Shown piece by piece: positions 55,301-64,000 of a stretch of DNA of 64,000 nucleotides; within the stretch, counting starts at the first letter, position 1, and every line of letters starts with the position of its first letter. This stretch comes from Litchfieldella qijiaojingensis. GTDB lineage: Bacteria; Pseudomonadota; Gammaproteobacteria; Pseudomonadales; Halomonadaceae. The stretch spans positions 105,837 to 169,836 of the forward strand of contig NZ_BMXS01000006.1 of the NCBI RefSeq assembly GCF_014651875.1, given 5' to 3'. Both the position numbers and the translations under genes were made by a program. Under the pieces are notes generated by a model. The model was not told the origin of the DNA. It ran no database searches and saw only the letters and a program-made list of their open reading frames with translations.

Positions 55301-56239
55301 CGTTCCTGGGCCGAGACCAGCTACCGCATGCAAGCGTTGCGTGACAATCCCGACTGCGCCAAGAGCGAGTTCGACGGCCTGCTGGACGACCGCGACCCGG
55401 GCCTGTCCGCTTCGCCCTCCTTCGATATCGACGAGGACATTGCTGCGCCCTTCGTCAATAGCGTACGTCCACCGGTGGCCATACTGCGTGAGCAGGGCGT
55501 CAACGGCCAGGTGGAGATGGCCTGGGCCTTCGACCGCGCTGGCTTCGAGAGCATCGATGTGCACATGAGCGACATTCTCGAAGGGCGCGTGGATCTCGAG
55601 GAATTCAAGGGCCTTGTCGCCTGCGGCGGGTTCTCCTACGGTGACGTGCTTGGTGCCGGTGGTGGCTGGGCCAAGTCGGTGCTGTTCAACGCGCGTGCCC
55701 GCGATCAGTTCGAAGCCTTCTTCCAGCGCGATGACAGCTTCGCCCTGGGGGTATGCAATGGCTGCCAGATGCTCTCGCAGCTCAAGGAACTGATTCCCGG
55801 GGCCGAGAACTGGCCGCGTTTCGTGCGTAACGAGTCCGAGCAGTTCGAAGCGCGCACGTCGATGGTTCAGGTCGAGAAGAGCCCATCGATTCTGCTGGCC
55901 GATATGGAAGGCTCGCGGCTGCCCATCGCCGTGGCGCATGGCGAGGGACGCACCGAATTCCGCGACAGTGGTCACTTGCGGGCCATGCAATCGAGCTCGC
56001 AGATCGCCTTGCGCTACGTCGACAACTACGGCCAGGTCACCAGCCGGTACCCGGCCAACCCCAACGGCTCACCGGCGGGGATCACCGGCCTGACCACGCC
56101 GGATGGTCGCGTCACCATCATGATGCCGCACCCCGAGCGGGTGGCACGTGCGGTGACCAATTCCTGGCGCCCGGCCGAATGGACCCAGGACGGCGCGTGG
56201 ATGCGTTTGTTCCGCAACGCTCGCGTCTGGCTGGGTTGA
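52304..56239 (+). CDS. purL: Phosphoribosylformylglycinamidine synthase
   Basis: The 1,311-residue enzyme matches the large single-chain PurL of gammaproteobacteria (about 1,300 residues). Visible parts are an N-terminal domain, the FGAM synthetase core with [44 protein letters not shown] and [17 protein letters not shown], and a C-terminal glutaminase domain with nucleophile cysteine in [13 protein letters not shown] and His/Glu in VAHGEGR and [10 protein letters not shown]. It makes FGAM from FGAR, glutamine and ATP in purine synthesis. The start is the ATG at 52304 after AGAGG. Confidence 0.97.
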   Translation: MLELRGAPALSAFRHAKLLAALRAHVPEVESLHAEYAHFVDHDGELSGDDRAVLERLLDYGAHQESAQGSASSPREGHLFLVVPRLGTLSPWSSKATDIARNCGLTRVRRLERGIAYRVKLAGMLSEDAFNSIVGVLHDRMTESVLANASDAAKLFAHHEPAPLGQVDILEGGREALAKANVELGLALAEDEIDYLCDAFQGLGRNPADVELMMFAQANSEHCRHKIFNADWVIDGESRERSLFKMIKNTYEHSPGKILSAYSDNAAVIEGTTAGRFFPAPLVGKEGEKAAYGTHREPIHILMKVETHNHPTAIAPYPGAATGAGGEIRDEGATGIGGKPKAGLTGFAVSNLRIPEFVQPWEAFDYGKPERIKSALEIMLEGPIGGAAFNNEFGRPNLCGYFRSYEQDAVGPGGIERRGYHKPIMIAGGYGNIRERHVSKGEIPVGGKLIVMGGPAMLIGLGGGAASSMASGSSSEDLDFASVQRDNAEIERRAQEVIDRCWALGEANPIRFIHDVGAGGLSNALPELVKDGERGGVFELRAVPNAEPGMSPLEIWCNEAQERYVLAVAPQDLDTFDALCARERCPYAVVGEASEAHHLEVRDGHFNTQPVDLPMSVLFGKPPKMQREFQRQTLDLPGVALDNLDLREALERVLRLPTVASKSFLITIGDRSITGQVARDQMVGPWQVPVADVAVTTASFDTHAGEAMAMGERPPVALIDPAASARLAVAEAITNLAAAPIEALSDIKLSANWMSAADHVGENQALYDAVHAVGMELCPALGIAVPVGKDSMSMRTAWQEDEEEKSITAPLSLVITGFAPVTDALKTLTPQINLEQDESDLILIDLGAGQNRLGGSALAQVYGQVGNECPDLDDAEDLKAFFGVIQGLNADGKLLAYHDRSDGGLLVTLLEMAFAAHAGLEIKLDWLIDEPHEAVNALFAEELGAVIQVNRRDTEFVLAQFAAAGIDTCGVIARPRYDDQVRVTLFEEPLLETTRLLTQRSWAETSYRMQALRDNPDCAKSEFDGLLDDRDPGLSASPSFDIDEDIAAPFVNSVRPPVAILREQGVNGQVEMAWAFDRAGFESIDVHMSDILEGRVDLEEFKGLVACGGFSYGDVLGAGGGWAKSVLFNARARDQFEAFFQRDDSFALGVCNGCQMLSQLKELIPGAENWPRFVRNESEQFEARTSMVQVEKSPSILLADMEGSRLPIAVAHGEGRTEFRDSGHLRAMQSSSQIALRYVDNYGQVTSRYPANPNGSPAGITGLTTPDGRVTIMMPHPERVARAVTNSWRPAEWTQDGAWMRLFRNARVWLG

Positions 56240-56267
56240 TGCCCGCGCACGGTGTCAGGACGCAAGA

Positions 56268-56285
56268 GGCGGCCTGCGGGCCGCC
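56268..56285 (+). terminator. GC-rich hairpin after purL
   Basis: GGCGGCC (56268-56274) pairs with GGCCGCC (56279-56285) around a 4-nt loop, 29 nt after the purL stop. There is no T-run. The base composition drops sharply about 50 nt further on. Confidence 0.6.
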
Positions 56286-56713
56286 ATTACCCTGCGGTTC
56301 TTGCCGGAGCTGCGAGGCCGACTGTCAAAGAGTTTTAGATTAAAACAACCGGTCGGTAAGTTATCCGGATAATCAGTGTGTTACAAATCTTCATTGAAGA
56401 TGGGCGAGTGCTCAGCGTCGAAGAAGCCACTGCACTACCTCGGCCTTTTGGAGAGAGTAAGTGATCTGTTTGACGATGTGCTCGCCTCAACACATGAATC
56501 GAATTACACCTCTAGCTAGGACAAGCGTACTGGCAGCACGACCGGGAAGAAACCAAAACAGCAAACAGCGCAGAGGAACAACCCTTGCTCTGCCTTTGTG
56601 CTTGAACACGATGAACGCTAATCTTGCTGACAGGCACCGTGTCAGGAGAGCCTGCACTAGGGCTCCCCAGCAAGGCGCAGAGATACTGAGCCGATGGGGT
56701 ATGGGTAAACGAA
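56286..56713. other. AT-rich non-coding stretch at left edge of low-GC insertion
   Basis: This 428-nt stretch has no convincing gene. From about 56330 the GC content is visibly lower than in purL. Runs such as AGATTAAAACAACCGG and TTATCCGGATAAT (a palindromic TTATCCGGATAA at 56359-56370) are seen. The promoter of the XRE-ImmA gene should lie in its right half. Confidence 0.5.
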
Positions 56714-57886
56714 ATGAGTAAAGTGAATCCGGACATACTCAAGTGGGCAAGAGAGAGTGCTGGCCTGAGTCTCGAGCAGGCAGCTAGGAAGTTGTCACTC
56801 AAGAGTACACGCATGTCTGGAGCTGAGGTACTGGCAGCATACGAGGCTGGCGAGAAAGAGCCGACCCACAAAAAGCTACTGGATATGGCTAAGCACTACC
56901 ATCGTCCGTTCATTACTTTTTTCTTGCCTGAGCCACCCAAGAGCGCATCTATGGGTGAAGACTTCAGACGCTTGCCTGACACCCAATTTGATGAGAATGA
57001 AGGCGGTGCCAAGGCGCTAGTGCGAGATATATACATCAGGCAGTCTCTTGTAAAAGATGCTCTTATAGATACCGAAGAAGATGAGGTGATCGATTTCGTC
57101 GGGATGGGCAATACGGTGCCGGCTATTGATGACGCATGCCGTAAGGTTAAAGATTATTTCAACTTTGACATTGGTATGTATCGCAGTAAGTCTAATGCGC
57201 ATCAAGCCTTTAACTACCTACGGGAGCATGTTGAAAATAGGGGGCTCTACGTTCTTCTAATAGGAGATCTGGGAAGTCATCACTCGTCGATAAGTACTGA
57301 TGTCTTCAGAGGCTTTGCTCTATCAGACCCCATAGCTCCGTTTGTAGTTATAAATCACAATGACTCGAAGGCAGCATGGAGCTTTACCCTGCTGCATGAA
57401 ATTATTCATGTTTGGCTAGGGAAAACTGGCATAAGTGCTCAAAGCAATGAACATCAAGTTGAGCGATATTGCAATGATGTTGCAAGCCATATTTTGGTGA
57501 GCTACGGTGAAGTGGGAGATATTTATAAACTATCTCAGGGGGCTGGTGATGAGTTTGTATCCACGATCCAGCGTGAGGCGAATAAGCTCAATGTTAGTGC
57601 CTCTCTAATAGCCTATAGGTTTTACAGAGATGGCTTCATTGCTAAATCTGTATGGAAAAACATAAGCGCAGAACTTCGCGATTTGTGGAAACAGTCCAAG
57701 CGCCATAAGAAAGGTGAGTCGTCTGAGTCGAGTGGTAATTTTTATAATACCCGACGGCATAGGGTGGGTGGCGCGTTGATCAATCTCGTTCGTCGGTCGC
57801 TGCATGATGGAGTCCTAACAGAAACTAAGGCAGGTAGGGTGCTGGGTGTCAGTCCGGGAAACGTTGCTGAAATGGTAGGGTTATAA
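56714..57886 (+). CDS. XRE-family HTH + ImmA/IrrE metallopeptidase fusion
   Basis: The 390-residue protein has an N-terminal XRE helix-turn-helix (about 5-60: ILKWARESAGLSLEQAARKLSLKS and LAAYEAGEKEPTHKKLLDMAKHYHRP) and a middle ImmA/IrrE zinc-peptidase domain with HEIIHVWLG (HExxH-type: H-E-I-I-H). Its family relieves repression by cleaving regulators, or serves as the antitoxin-like partner in two-gene modules. The C-terminal 60 residues may form a second HTH (GRVLGVSPGNVAEMVGL). Its stop overlaps the next ATG by 1 nt. Codon use is AT-rich compared with flanking genes, which points to transfer. Confidence 0.88.
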   Translation: MSKVNPDILKWARESAGLSLEQAARKLSLKSTRMSGAEVLAAYEAGEKEPTHKKLLDMAKHYHRPFITFFLPEPPKSASMGEDFRRLPDTQFDENEGGAKALVRDIYIRQSLVKDALIDTEEDEVIDFVGMGNTVPAIDDACRKVKDYFNFDIGMYRSKSNAHQAFNYLREHVENRGLYVLLIGDLGSHHSSISTDVFRGFALSDPIAPFVVINHNDSKAAWSFTLLHEIIHVWLGKTGISAQSNEHQVERYCNDVASHILVSYGEVGDIYKLSQGAGDEFVSTIQREANKLNVSASLIAYRFYRDGFIAKSVWKNISAELRDLWKQSKRHKKGESSESSGNFYNTRRHRVGGALINLVRRSLHDGVLTETKAGRVLGVSPGNVAEMVGL

Positions 57887-58437
57887 TGCCTGGCGAGCAA
57901 AAAAGATTATTCTTGCTGGATGCAAACGTCATTATACATGCCCATGATCTATACTACCACATGGATAGGGTTCCAGAGTTTTGGCGCTGGCTCGAATTTC
58001 ATGCTGGAAACGGATTGATCCGCATGCCTCTCGAAATTATTGATGAAATAAAAGGTGGGGACAAAGCACAGCACGTTCAGTGGGCGAAGGACCGGGATAT
58101 ACGAGATATTATGATCTTGGATGAAGAGTTCGACGTGGCTCTGCTGAATCGGGTGATTTCGGAAGGATATGCTGACGATCTCAATGAAGTTGAGGTCGAT
58201 AGGCTTGGTATGGACCCTTTCTTAATAGCGTACGCGCTCAAAGATAGGGGGAGCCGAATTGTTGTATCTAACGAAGTTTCAAAGCCAAGAAAACAGCGTG
58301 CCAACCGAAAGGTTCCCGACGTTTGTGCTAGTGTTGGTGTTCAATGTTGCAATGTTTATGAACTGTTAAGGGAGCTGGATTTCAGCACTGATTGGCATGG
58401 CAAGCTCATGCTGACAGGAGGCTCTGCTGCTTCTTAG
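57886..58437 (+). CDS. DUF4411 (PIN-like) protein, probable toxin-type nuclease
   Basis: The 183-residue protein matches DUF4411: it starts with LFLLDANVIIHAHDLYYHMDRVPEFWRWLE, whose Asp (LLDANV) is the first acidic residue of a PIN-like metal site. Further acidic residues follow in LEIIDEIKGGDK and GMDPFLIAYAL, then IVVSNEVSKPRKQRANRKVPDVCASVGV. PIN proteins are mostly RNases. Coupled one base after an XRE-ImmA gene, it forms a two-gene unit resembling a type II toxin-antitoxin or phage-defence module; the function is inference. Confidence 0.85.
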   Translation: MPGEQKRLFLLDANVIIHAHDLYYHMDRVPEFWRWLEFHAGNGLIRMPLEIIDEIKGGDKAQHVQWAKDRDIRDIMILDEEFDVALLNRVISEGYADDLNEVEVDRLGMDPFLIAYALKDRGSRIVVSNEVSKPRKQRANRKVPDVCASVGVQCCNVYELLRELDFSTDWHGKLMLTGGSAAS

Positions 58438-58746
58438 CTTCTCAGATTACTGGCTGCTTGCCTGCTCTTACTTGTCGCGTTCCGTGTGGCTAATGGTTTG
58501 ATTTTGAGATAACTCTAGTCTTTTGAATTGCCAGTCTTTCATCGCTGAAACTGAAGGTTAGTGGCTCATCGTTTTCTATCTACATAGTGACTGTGAAGCT
58601 AGCAATTGTGCTGAAGCGTTTGCTCTAGGTCTTCTCATGATACATACTGCCGTGTTGCCAGTACTTCGCTGATACGACCATTAAAGAGCAGTAGATATGG
58701 CTATGGCCACAACAGGAGGGAGTACTCTCTTTAGGAGGATGCATCA

Positions 58747-58827
58747 ATGGGGAATCTCCTCCTTAAAGTAAACCATCTTGAAGGGGTAAGTGAGATCTGC
58801 ACCTCTTTTCAGGACAGTTTGGTATGA
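58747..58827 (+). CDS. Possible 26-residue leader peptide upstream of radD
   Basis: An AGGAGG ribosome site 9 nt before an ATG opens a 26-codon frame that ends with TGA four bases before the radD ATG at 58831. The ribosome site and early codons lie inside an inverted repeat (TTTAGGAGGA with TCTCCTCCTTAAA, about 58729-58766). The rest of the 390-nt gap after the DUF4411 gene is AT-rich and shows no other feature. Confidence 0.3.
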   Translation: MGNLLLKVNHLEGVSEICTSFQDSLV

Positions 58828-58830
58828 TGG

Positions 58831-60705
58831 ATGACGCTTCATGATAAGATCAAGGCACCGCGAGATACAGTAAATAGGCCACTAACTATTTCTCCCTCGA
58901 ATTGTTCGACATTGCCCAGTCAAAGACTTTCTTCTCTGTCGTCGCCACCCACCCTACGCCCCTACCAGCAACAGGCAGTCAGCCGGGTGGTGGCGCACTT
59001 TCGCCAGACCGACGAGCCCGCGGTGGTGGTGTTGCCCACCGGCAGTGGCAAGTCACTGGTGATCGCCGAGCTGGCGCGTCTGGCTCGTGGCCGGGTACTG
59101 GTACTCGCTCATGTGCGCGAATTGGTCGAGCAGAACCATGCCAAGTATCAGGCCTATGGGCTCGAGGCGGACATCTTCAGTGCCGGCCTGGGGCGCAAGG
59201 AGAGCGGGCGCCAGGTGGTATTCGGCTCGGTGCAGTCGGTGGTGCGCCATCTTGACAGCTTCGACGATGGCGCCTTCACCCTGTTGGTGATCGACGAGTG
59301 CCACCGCGTCTCGCTGGACGATGACTCGAGCTACCGCCAGGTGATCGACCGCTTGCGCCAGGCCAATCCGCGCCTCAAGGTGCTGGGATTGACCGCGACT
59401 CCCTATCGCCTGGGACAGGGCTTCATCTATCACCGTCATCATCACGGCATGGTGCGTGGCGAGGCCGACTGCTTCTTCGCCGACTGCGTGTTCGAACAGC
59501 CGCTGCGACTGATGGTCAAGCAAGGCTATCTGGCCGAACCGAAACGCATCGATGTTGCCGTCGAGCGCTACGATTTCTCGGCGTTGGTGCCGTCGACACG
59601 TGGCTTGTTCAGCGAGGACGATCTCAATCGTGTGGTCAGTGGCCAGCGTGTCACGCCCGGCATCATCGCCGAACTCGTCGAGCGTGCGCGTGACCGTTGC
59701 GGGGTGATGATCTTCGCCGCTACCGTGGCCCACGCTGAGGAGATTCTCGGCTATCTGCCGCAGGGCGAGGCGGCACTGGTTACCGGCACTACTTCCTCCG
59801 GTGAACGGGAACGGTTGATCGCTGCCTTCAAGGGTGAGCAGCTCAAGTATCTGGTCAATGTGGCGGTGCTGACCACCGGCTTCGATGCACCGCATGTCGA
59901 CTTGATCGCCATCCTGCGACCCACCGAGTCGGTGAGCCTCTATCAGCAGATCGTCGGACGAGGGCTGCGCTTGGCGCCAGGCAAGTCGGACTGCCTGATC
60001 CTCGACTACGCCGGCAACCCTTGGGATCTGTATGCCCCCGAGGTTGGCTCGCCGCGGCCCGACTCCGACTCGGAACCGGTACAGGTCGAATGCCCAGCCT
60101 GCGGCCATGCCAACCTGTTCTGGGGCAAGCGCGACGGCGAACTCGTCATTGAACACTTCGGTCGCCGTTGCCAGGGCTTGGTCGAGGATGGCGACCGTCG
60201 GCGCCAATGCGACTTTCGCTTCCGCTTCAAGACTTGCGAGACCTGCGGCGCCGAGAACGACATCGCTGCCCGCCAGTGTCACGGCTGCCAGGCGCGGCTG
60301 GTCGATCCCGACGACAAGCTCAAGGAGGCGCTGCGCCTCAAGGACGCGCGGGTGCTGCGGGTCAGCGGCATGCAACTCGAGGCGACGCACAACGGCCGCG
60401 GTCTCGAGCGGCTCAAGGTTACCTACCATGACGAGGATGGCGCCACGCTCAGCGAATGGTTCGCGTTGGAAACTCCGCCGCAGAGAGCCGCCTTCGCGGC
60501 AGTGTTCCTGCGCGATCATCTACGTGCGCCGGGTGCCGCCTGGCGGCCCACCTCGCCACACGAAGTGATCGATGGCGAACGTCGTCTGCGAGCCCCGGAC
60601 TTCGTCGTCGGGCGCAAGGTCGGCCGCCACTGGCAGGTGCGCGAAAAGCTGTTCGATTATACGGGGCGCTATCGGAAGGCCGATGACGCGGCCGAGACGT
60701 CATAA
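58831..60705 (+). CDS. radD: RadD-like DEAD/DEAH-box DNA repair helicase
   Basis: The 624-residue protein resembles E. coli RadD (YejH). It has a Q-like start LRPYQQQAV, Walker A PTGSGKS, motif II DECH, motif [12 protein letters not shown], helicase C motifs ([34 protein letters not shown]) and a C-terminal zinc-ribbon region with [16 protein letters not shown] and CHGC. RadD takes part in double-strand break and recombination-intermediate processing with SSB. The first 35 or so residues are low-GC and atypical; the native start may have been replaced by the adjoining insertion, and an in-frame TTG at 58912 is an alternative start. Confidence 0.9.
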   Translation: MTLHDKIKAPRDTVNRPLTISPSNCSTLPSQRLSSLSSPPTLRPYQQQAVSRVVAHFRQTDEPAVVVLPTGSGKSLVIAELARLARGRVLVLAHVRELVEQNHAKYQAYGLEADIFSAGLGRKESGRQVVFGSVQSVVRHLDSFDDGAFTLLVIDECHRVSLDDDSSYRQVIDRLRQANPRLKVLGLTATPYRLGQGFIYHRHHHGMVRGEADCFFADCVFEQPLRLMVKQGYLAEPKRIDVAVERYDFSALVPSTRGLFSEDDLNRVVSGQRVTPGIIAELVERARDRCGVMIFAATVAHAEEILGYLPQGEAALVTGTTSSGERERLIAAFKGEQLKYLVNVAVLTTGFDAPHVDLIAILRPTESVSLYQQIVGRGLRLAPGKSDCLILDYAGNPWDLYAPEVGSPRPDSDSEPVQVECPACGHANLFWGKRDGELVIEHFGRRCQGLVEDGDRRRQCDFRFRFKTCETCGAENDIAARQCHGCQARLVDPDDKLKEALRLKDARVLRVSGMQLEATHNGRGLERLKVTYHDEDGATLSEWFALETPPQRAAFAAVFLRDHLRAPGAAWRPTSPHEVIDGERRLRAPDFVVGRKVGRHWQVREKLFDYTGRYRKADDAAETS

Positions 60706-60715
60706 GCGGATCGGC

Positions 60716-60864
60716 TTGGGAAGCGTTGAACAAATCGACGAGCGGAGTAAAACGCAAGGCGCACGGAGCACAGGAACCGGAGCATATGGGGTATATGTGA
60801 GGATTCCGAGCACCGCGCAACGTAGCGGTTTGCCCGCGCAGGCATTGGTTCAGTGCTTCCCTTA
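60716..60864 (+). repeat. 149-bp dispersed repeat, copy B, with terminal inverted repeats
   Basis: Same element as at 7675-7822 and in the same orientation. The terminal arms differ from copy A but remain complementary to each other: GGGAAGC at the left with GCTTCCC at the right, where copy A has GGAGGC with GCCTCC. The copy fills the space between radD and scpA and ends 4 nt before the ribosome site of scpA, so it may influence scpA expression. Confidence 0.75.
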
Positions 60865-60881
60865 CGCAGGAGGCCCCTGTC

Positions 60882-61886
60882 TTGCTAGACTGCACGATTG
60901 ATCCATCCGTAGACCGGAAGCCTCAGGAGGCCAGGCCACGCGTGAGCGATACGCCTTCGACCGCCGTCGCCGATACCCCAGCCGCCCAGCAGGTGGATGC
61001 CTTGGCGCGGCTGTTCGACGAGCCGATTACCGAGCTGCCCGAGGATCTGTACATTCCGCCCGAGGCGTTGCGGGTCTTTCTCGAGGCCTTCGAGGGGCCG
61101 CTCGACCTGTTGCTGTACCTGATCCGGCGGCAGAACCTGGATATCCTGGCCATCGATGTGGCGGCCATCACCCATCAGTACATCGAGTACGTGGAACTGA
61201 TGAAGGCGCTGGAGATCGAGCTGGCCGGCGAATATCTGCTGATGGCGGCGATGCTGGCCGAGATCAAGTCGCGCACCTTGTTGCCGCGTCCGCCCAAGGG
61301 CGACGACGAGGACAACGAAGCCGATCCGCGCGCCGAACTGATCCGTCGTTTGCAGGAGTACGAGCAATTGAAGTTGGCGGCCGAGACTCTCAACGAGTTG
61401 CCGCGCTTCGGTCGTGACTGGTTTCCCGCCCAAGCCGGGTTGCCGGAGCTGGAAACACGGGTGGTGTATCCCGAGGTCGACCTCGATGAACTGTTGCACG
61501 CGCTGTCCGGGGTACTGCGTCGCGTTGAGCTGACCAAGTCGCACCAGATCAGCCGCGAGGTGCTTTCCACCCGGGAGCGCATGCTGGCGATCATGGAGCG
61601 CCTGAATCACGATCACTACACGCCTTTCGAAGCGCTGTTCAGCCTGGAAGAGGGCAAGGCCGGCGTGGTGGTGACCTTCATGGCGATTCTCGAATTGGCC
61701 AAGGAGGCAATGATCGAGATCATGCAGAATGCCCCCCTGTCGCCGATCCATGTGCGGGCGCGACTGACTACGGAGAGCGAAGCGGTGGTGGAGGACTCGT
61801 TCGAAGGAGACTCTGATGCCATGTCGGGAGAAAGCCCGTATGAACACGATGAGGCCATGGCGGACGATGCGGAGGGGCAGCGATGA
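60882..61886 (+). CDS. scpA: Segregation and condensation protein A
   Basis: The 334-residue kleisin-like protein has the ScpA core: FEGPLDLLLYLIRRQNLDILAIDVAAITHQYIEYVELM near the N-terminus and the winged-helix C-terminus that binds SMC (about 215-280: VLSTRERMLAIMERLNHDHYTPFEALF). Two starts are possible: TTG at 60882 with a perfect AGGAGG 8 nt upstream, and GTG at 60942 with AGGAGG 11 nt upstream. It overlaps scpB by 4 nt and acts in chromosome condensation. The acidic C-terminal tail (about 40 residues) is longer than usual. Confidence 0.93.
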   Translation: MLDCTIDPSVDRKPQEARPRVSDTPSTAVADTPAAQQVDALARLFDEPITELPEDLYIPPEALRVFLEAFEGPLDLLLYLIRRQNLDILAIDVAAITHQYIEYVELMKALEIELAGEYLLMAAMLAEIKSRTLLPRPPKGDDEDNEADPRAELIRRLQEYEQLKLAAETLNELPRFGRDWFPAQAGLPELETRVVYPEVDLDELLHALSGVLRRVELTKSHQISREVLSTRERMLAIMERLNHDHYTPFEALFSLEEGKAGVVVTFMAILELAKEAMIEIMQNAPLSPIHVRARLTTESEAVVEDSFEGDSDAMSGESPYEHDEAMADDAEGQR

Positions 61887-62764
61887 ACGATGCCTTCAGG
61901 TCGTTCGATTCACCGGCGCTGGATGAGATTCTGGAAGGCGTGCTGCTAGCGGCGGGCGAGCCGGTGTCGTTGGAGCGTATCGAGGCGCTGTTCGATGACA
62001 TGCGGCCACCTTCGCGTGCCGCTATCCGTGAGTCGCTGGCCAAGTTGAGCGAGCGTCTGGAGAACACGGCACTGGAATTATGCGAGTCGGCGTCGGGCTA
62101 TCAGGTGCGCATTCGTCAGCGGCTCTCGCCATGGGTGTCACGGCTATGGGATGAGCGGCCCCAGCGCTACTCGCGGGCCCTGCTCGAGACATTGGCGCTG
62201 ATCGCCTATCGCCAGCCGGTGACGCGTGGTGACATCGAAGAGGTACGCGGGGTCGCGGTGAGCAGCTCGATCATGCGCACCCTGTCGGATCGTGGCTGGA
62301 TTAGGGTGGTCGGGCAGCGCGACGTGCCAGGGCGCCCGGCGGTCTATGCCACCACCCGCCAGTTCCTGGACGATTTCGGGCTAAAGACCCTGGACGCCTT
62401 GCCGCCGATGCACGAGCTGAAGGATTTCGACGAATGGCAGGCCAATCTGGAAGCGGCAGGTGTCGATGACGGGCCGCGCGGCAACGCGACGGAGCAGGGC
62501 GGCGATGTCGAGGAGCGCGAAGATGATGCCGCATCGGCAGCGACACCGCACGATGAGTATGGCGACGAACTGGATCAAGACAATGAACTAGCAACGACCG
62601 GGATGGCCGATGCCGAACCACACGCCGAGAAGGCGTCCAGCCGGCCGGGACTGAGCTTCTCCGATCTCGAAGCCCGCCTGGCCGAACGCGCTCGCGAGAC
62701 CGTCGAGGAGGACGGACACGCGGGGGCGGCAACCCCAACCGATGAGAAGTCAGACGACTCATGA
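61883..62764 (+). CDS. scpB: Segregation and condensation protein B
   Basis: The 293-residue protein has two winged-helix domains of ScpB in its first 190 residues ([85 protein letters not shown]). The last 100 residues are an acidic, low-complexity tail rich in Asp, Glu and Ala, longer than in most ScpB proteins and typical of acidic halophile-adapted proteomes. It overlaps scpA and rluB by 4 nt on each side. Confidence 0.95.
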   Translation: MNDAFRSFDSPALDEILEGVLLAAGEPVSLERIEALFDDMRPPSRAAIRESLAKLSERLENTALELCESASGYQVRIRQRLSPWVSRLWDERPQRYSRALLETLALIAYRQPVTRGDIEEVRGVAVSSSIMRTLSDRGWIRVVGQRDVPGRPAVYATTRQFLDDFGLKTLDALPPMHELKDFDEWQANLEAAGVDDGPRGNATEQGGDVEEREDDAASAATPHDEYGDELDQDNELATTGMADAEPHAEKASSRPGLSFSDLEARLAERARETVEEDGHAGAATPTDEKSDDS

Positions 62765-63618
62765 GTACCACCAGCGAAAAATTGCAGAAGGTCCTGGCCC
62801 GTGCCGGACTGGGCTCGCGCCGCGAGATGGAAACCGCCATTAGCGCCGGGCGCGTCAAGGTCAATGGCCGCGTGGCCACCCTGGGCGACCGTATCGAGTC
62901 CCGCGACAAGGTGACCTTCGACGACCGTCCGGTGACCCTGCGCGGCGCCGAGGAGACCCCGCGTCGGGTGATCATGTACAACAAGCCCGAAGGCGAGCTG
63001 TGCACACGCAAGGACCCCGAAGGGCGGCGCACCGTGTTCGATCGTTTGCCTCGGCTCAAGGGCGAGCGTTGGATCGCCATCGGCCGCCTGGACATCAACA
63101 CCAGTGGCCTGCTGCTGTTCACCACCGACGGTGAACTGGCCAACCGCCTGATGCACCCCTCCACCCAGATCGAGCGTGAATACGCCGTGCGCGTGATGGG
63201 CGAGGTCAGGAAGGAGCAAGTGATGGCCATGGTCGAGGGCGTGATGCTCGAGGATGGCCCGGCACGTTTCACGGACGTGCAGGAGTTCGGCGGTGAAGGC
63301 ATCAACACCTGGTTCCACGTGGTGATCATGGAAGGCCGCAACCGCGAAGTACGCCGGCTATGGGAATCCCAGGGCCTGACGGTGAGCCGTCTCAAGCGCG
63401 TGCGCTACGGCAACATCTTCCTCGACAAGCGGGCCAAGGCCGGCGAATGGACCGAACTGAACCAGGACGAGATCGACGACCTGTCGACGATGGCCGGGCT
63501 CGCGACACGCAAGGTGCCGGAATTGACCCCGGACGAGAAAAACCGCTGGAGCCGCGACAAGCACAAGCGGCGTCCGGTGCAGGCGATGCGGAAACCCAAG
63601 GCGCCGCGCAAGCACTGA
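62761..63618 (+). CDS. rluB: 23S rRNA pseudouridine synthase B
   Basis: The 285-residue enzyme has an N-terminal S4 RNA-binding domain ([37 protein letters not shown]) and the RsuA/RluB catalytic domain with active-site Asp in [28 protein letters not shown], then [28 protein letters not shown] basic C-terminal tail ([16 protein letters not shown]) is present. It modifies U2605 of 23S rRNA in E. coli. The scpA-scpB-rluB order supports RluB over RluE. An intrinsic terminator follows. Confidence 0.94.
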   Translation: MSTTSEKLQKVLARAGLGSRREMETAISAGRVKVNGRVATLGDRIESRDKVTFDDRPVTLRGAEETPRRVIMYNKPEGELCTRKDPEGRRTVFDRLPRLKGERWIAIGRLDINTSGLLLFTTDGELANRLMHPSTQIEREYAVRVMGEVRKEQVMAMVEGVMLEDGPARFTDVQEFGGEGINTWFHVVIMEGRNREVRRLWESQGLTVSRLKRVRYGNIFLDKRAKAGEWTELNQDEIDDLSTMAGLATRKVPELTPDEKNRWSRDKHKRRPVQAMRKPKAPRKH

Positions 63619-63648
63619 CTCCTTCCTGATATTCCCCAACCTTAGCTA

Positions 63649-63675
63649 GGCCCGCTTCCATTTAGGAAGCGGGCC
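63649..63675 (+). terminator. Intrinsic terminator after rluB
   Basis: GGCCCGCTTCC (63649-63659) pairs perfectly with GGAAGCGGGCC (63665-63675), an 11-bp stem with a 5-nt loop. A T-containing stretch with TTTTT follows within 15 nt. Confidence 0.88.
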
Positions 63676-63792
63676 TTGTCAATGTTTTTCTAAAGTTTCT
63701 TTTCCAGCTGCCGTTATTCCTCATCAAGAAGAAAGTGTGTCGCAAGGAACGCACTAAACAACGAATAACAGTGATGCAGGGACGCAGCCACC

Positions 63793-64000
63793 ATGAACAT
63801 CCGTAGCCCATTGGGCCGCTACGTTGCCATCCTCCTCATCAGTGCCCTGTTCTGGCACCCGGTCATCGTGCTCGCCGACGGCATCGTCGTCGCCCCCGGC
63901 AGCGGCAACACGTCCCTGGACCAGGCCGGCAACGGCGTGCCGGTGGTCGATATCGCCACCCCCAACCGGCGCGGGCTGTCGCACAACCGCTTCACCGACT
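63793..64000 (+). CDS. Two-partner secretion exoprotein (TpsA/CdiA-type), start only
   Basis: From the ATG at 63793 the frame is open to the window's end (69 codons). It begins with a signal peptide (RYVAILLISALFWHPVIVLA), then DGIVVAPGSGNTSLDQAGNGVPVVDIATPNRRGLSHNRFTD. The NGVPVVDIATPN and GLSHN-x-F patterns are the start of the hemagglutination-activity (TPS) domain used for export by a TpsB partner, as in FhaB and CdiA. Whether it is an adhesin or a contact-dependent inhibition toxin depends on the unseen C-terminus. Confidence 0.8.
   Translation, partial: MNIRSPLGRYVAILLISALFWHPVIVLADGIVVAPGSGNTSLDQAGNGVPVVDIATPNRRGLSHNRFTD

Noticed and set aside
56461..56721. 86-codon frame before the XRE-ImmA gene
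   Set aside because: No ribosome site, no family resemblance, and it runs into the start of the XRE-ImmA gene; it looks like chance opening in AT-rich DNA.
59053..60519. 488-codon frame antisense to radD
   Set aside because: Shadow of radD on the other strand; low-complexity, no family.

Overview
The window looks like chromosomal DNA of a high-GC gammaproteobacterium, most likely a Halomonas-like member of the Halomonadaceae. This is an inference from gene content: the gammaproteobacterial orders mltF/purL and scpA-scpB-rluB, two TRAP transporters, a LivFGHM-type ABC transporter, radD and tadA. No rRNA or taxonomic marker is present to prove it.

Layout. 1-9,000: the end of an AraC regulator, a bifunctional-nuclease/PDZ protein and a YCII protein. 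A cluster of small palindromes follows, then a 1,434-residue TIR-nSTAND-TM-WD40 protein, a periplasmic protein, a glycine-zipper lipoprotein and a DUF4231 two-TM protein. 9,068-14,418: a branched-chain-amino-acid-type ABC transporter divergent from its binding protein. 14,518-17,263: small accessory genes (DUF1326, ABM, DUF1772) and a patatin. 17,511-22,364: a TRAP transporter coupled to an amidase and a 54-residue membrane protein. 22,402-26,142: a Tat-exported multicopper oxidase overlapping a ZIP transporter, and a mercuric-reductase-like flavoprotein.

26,514-35,979 is an integrated element of about 9.5 kb sitting in the 3' half of a tRNA-Thr(CGT) gene. It carries a tyrosine integrase, an AlpA-like regulator, two HTH/replication-type proteins, a cluster of dyad repeats, a Nu1-like HTH protein, an HK97-type capsid protein, a tail tape-measure-like protein flanked by two paralogous small proteins, and a ribbon-helix-helix regulator. 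I find no portal, large terminase, protease, lysis or tail-tube gene. It looks like a phage satellite or a radically reduced prophage, and it is the best candidate here for an undescribed system.

36,268-39,183: TerC, TSUP and MFS membrane proteins. 39,192-47,013: a GntR-controlled catabolic operon (CoA-transferase, TRAP transporter, aconitase-family hydratase lacking one canonical cysteine, HMG-CoA-lyase-like enzyme) that probably imports and cleaves a branched dicarboxylic or tricarboxylic acid. 47,206-56,239: housekeeping genes tesB, tadA, a diguanylate cyclase, mltF and purL. 56,300-58,900: a low-GC insertion with an XRE-ImmA/IrrE + DUF4411 (PIN-like) pair. 58,831-63,618: radD, scpA, scpB and rluB. 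The window ends inside the start of a two-partner-secretion/CdiA-type exoprotein. Two copies of a 148-149 bp dispersed repeat with covarying terminal inverted repeats lie at 7,675 and 60,716.
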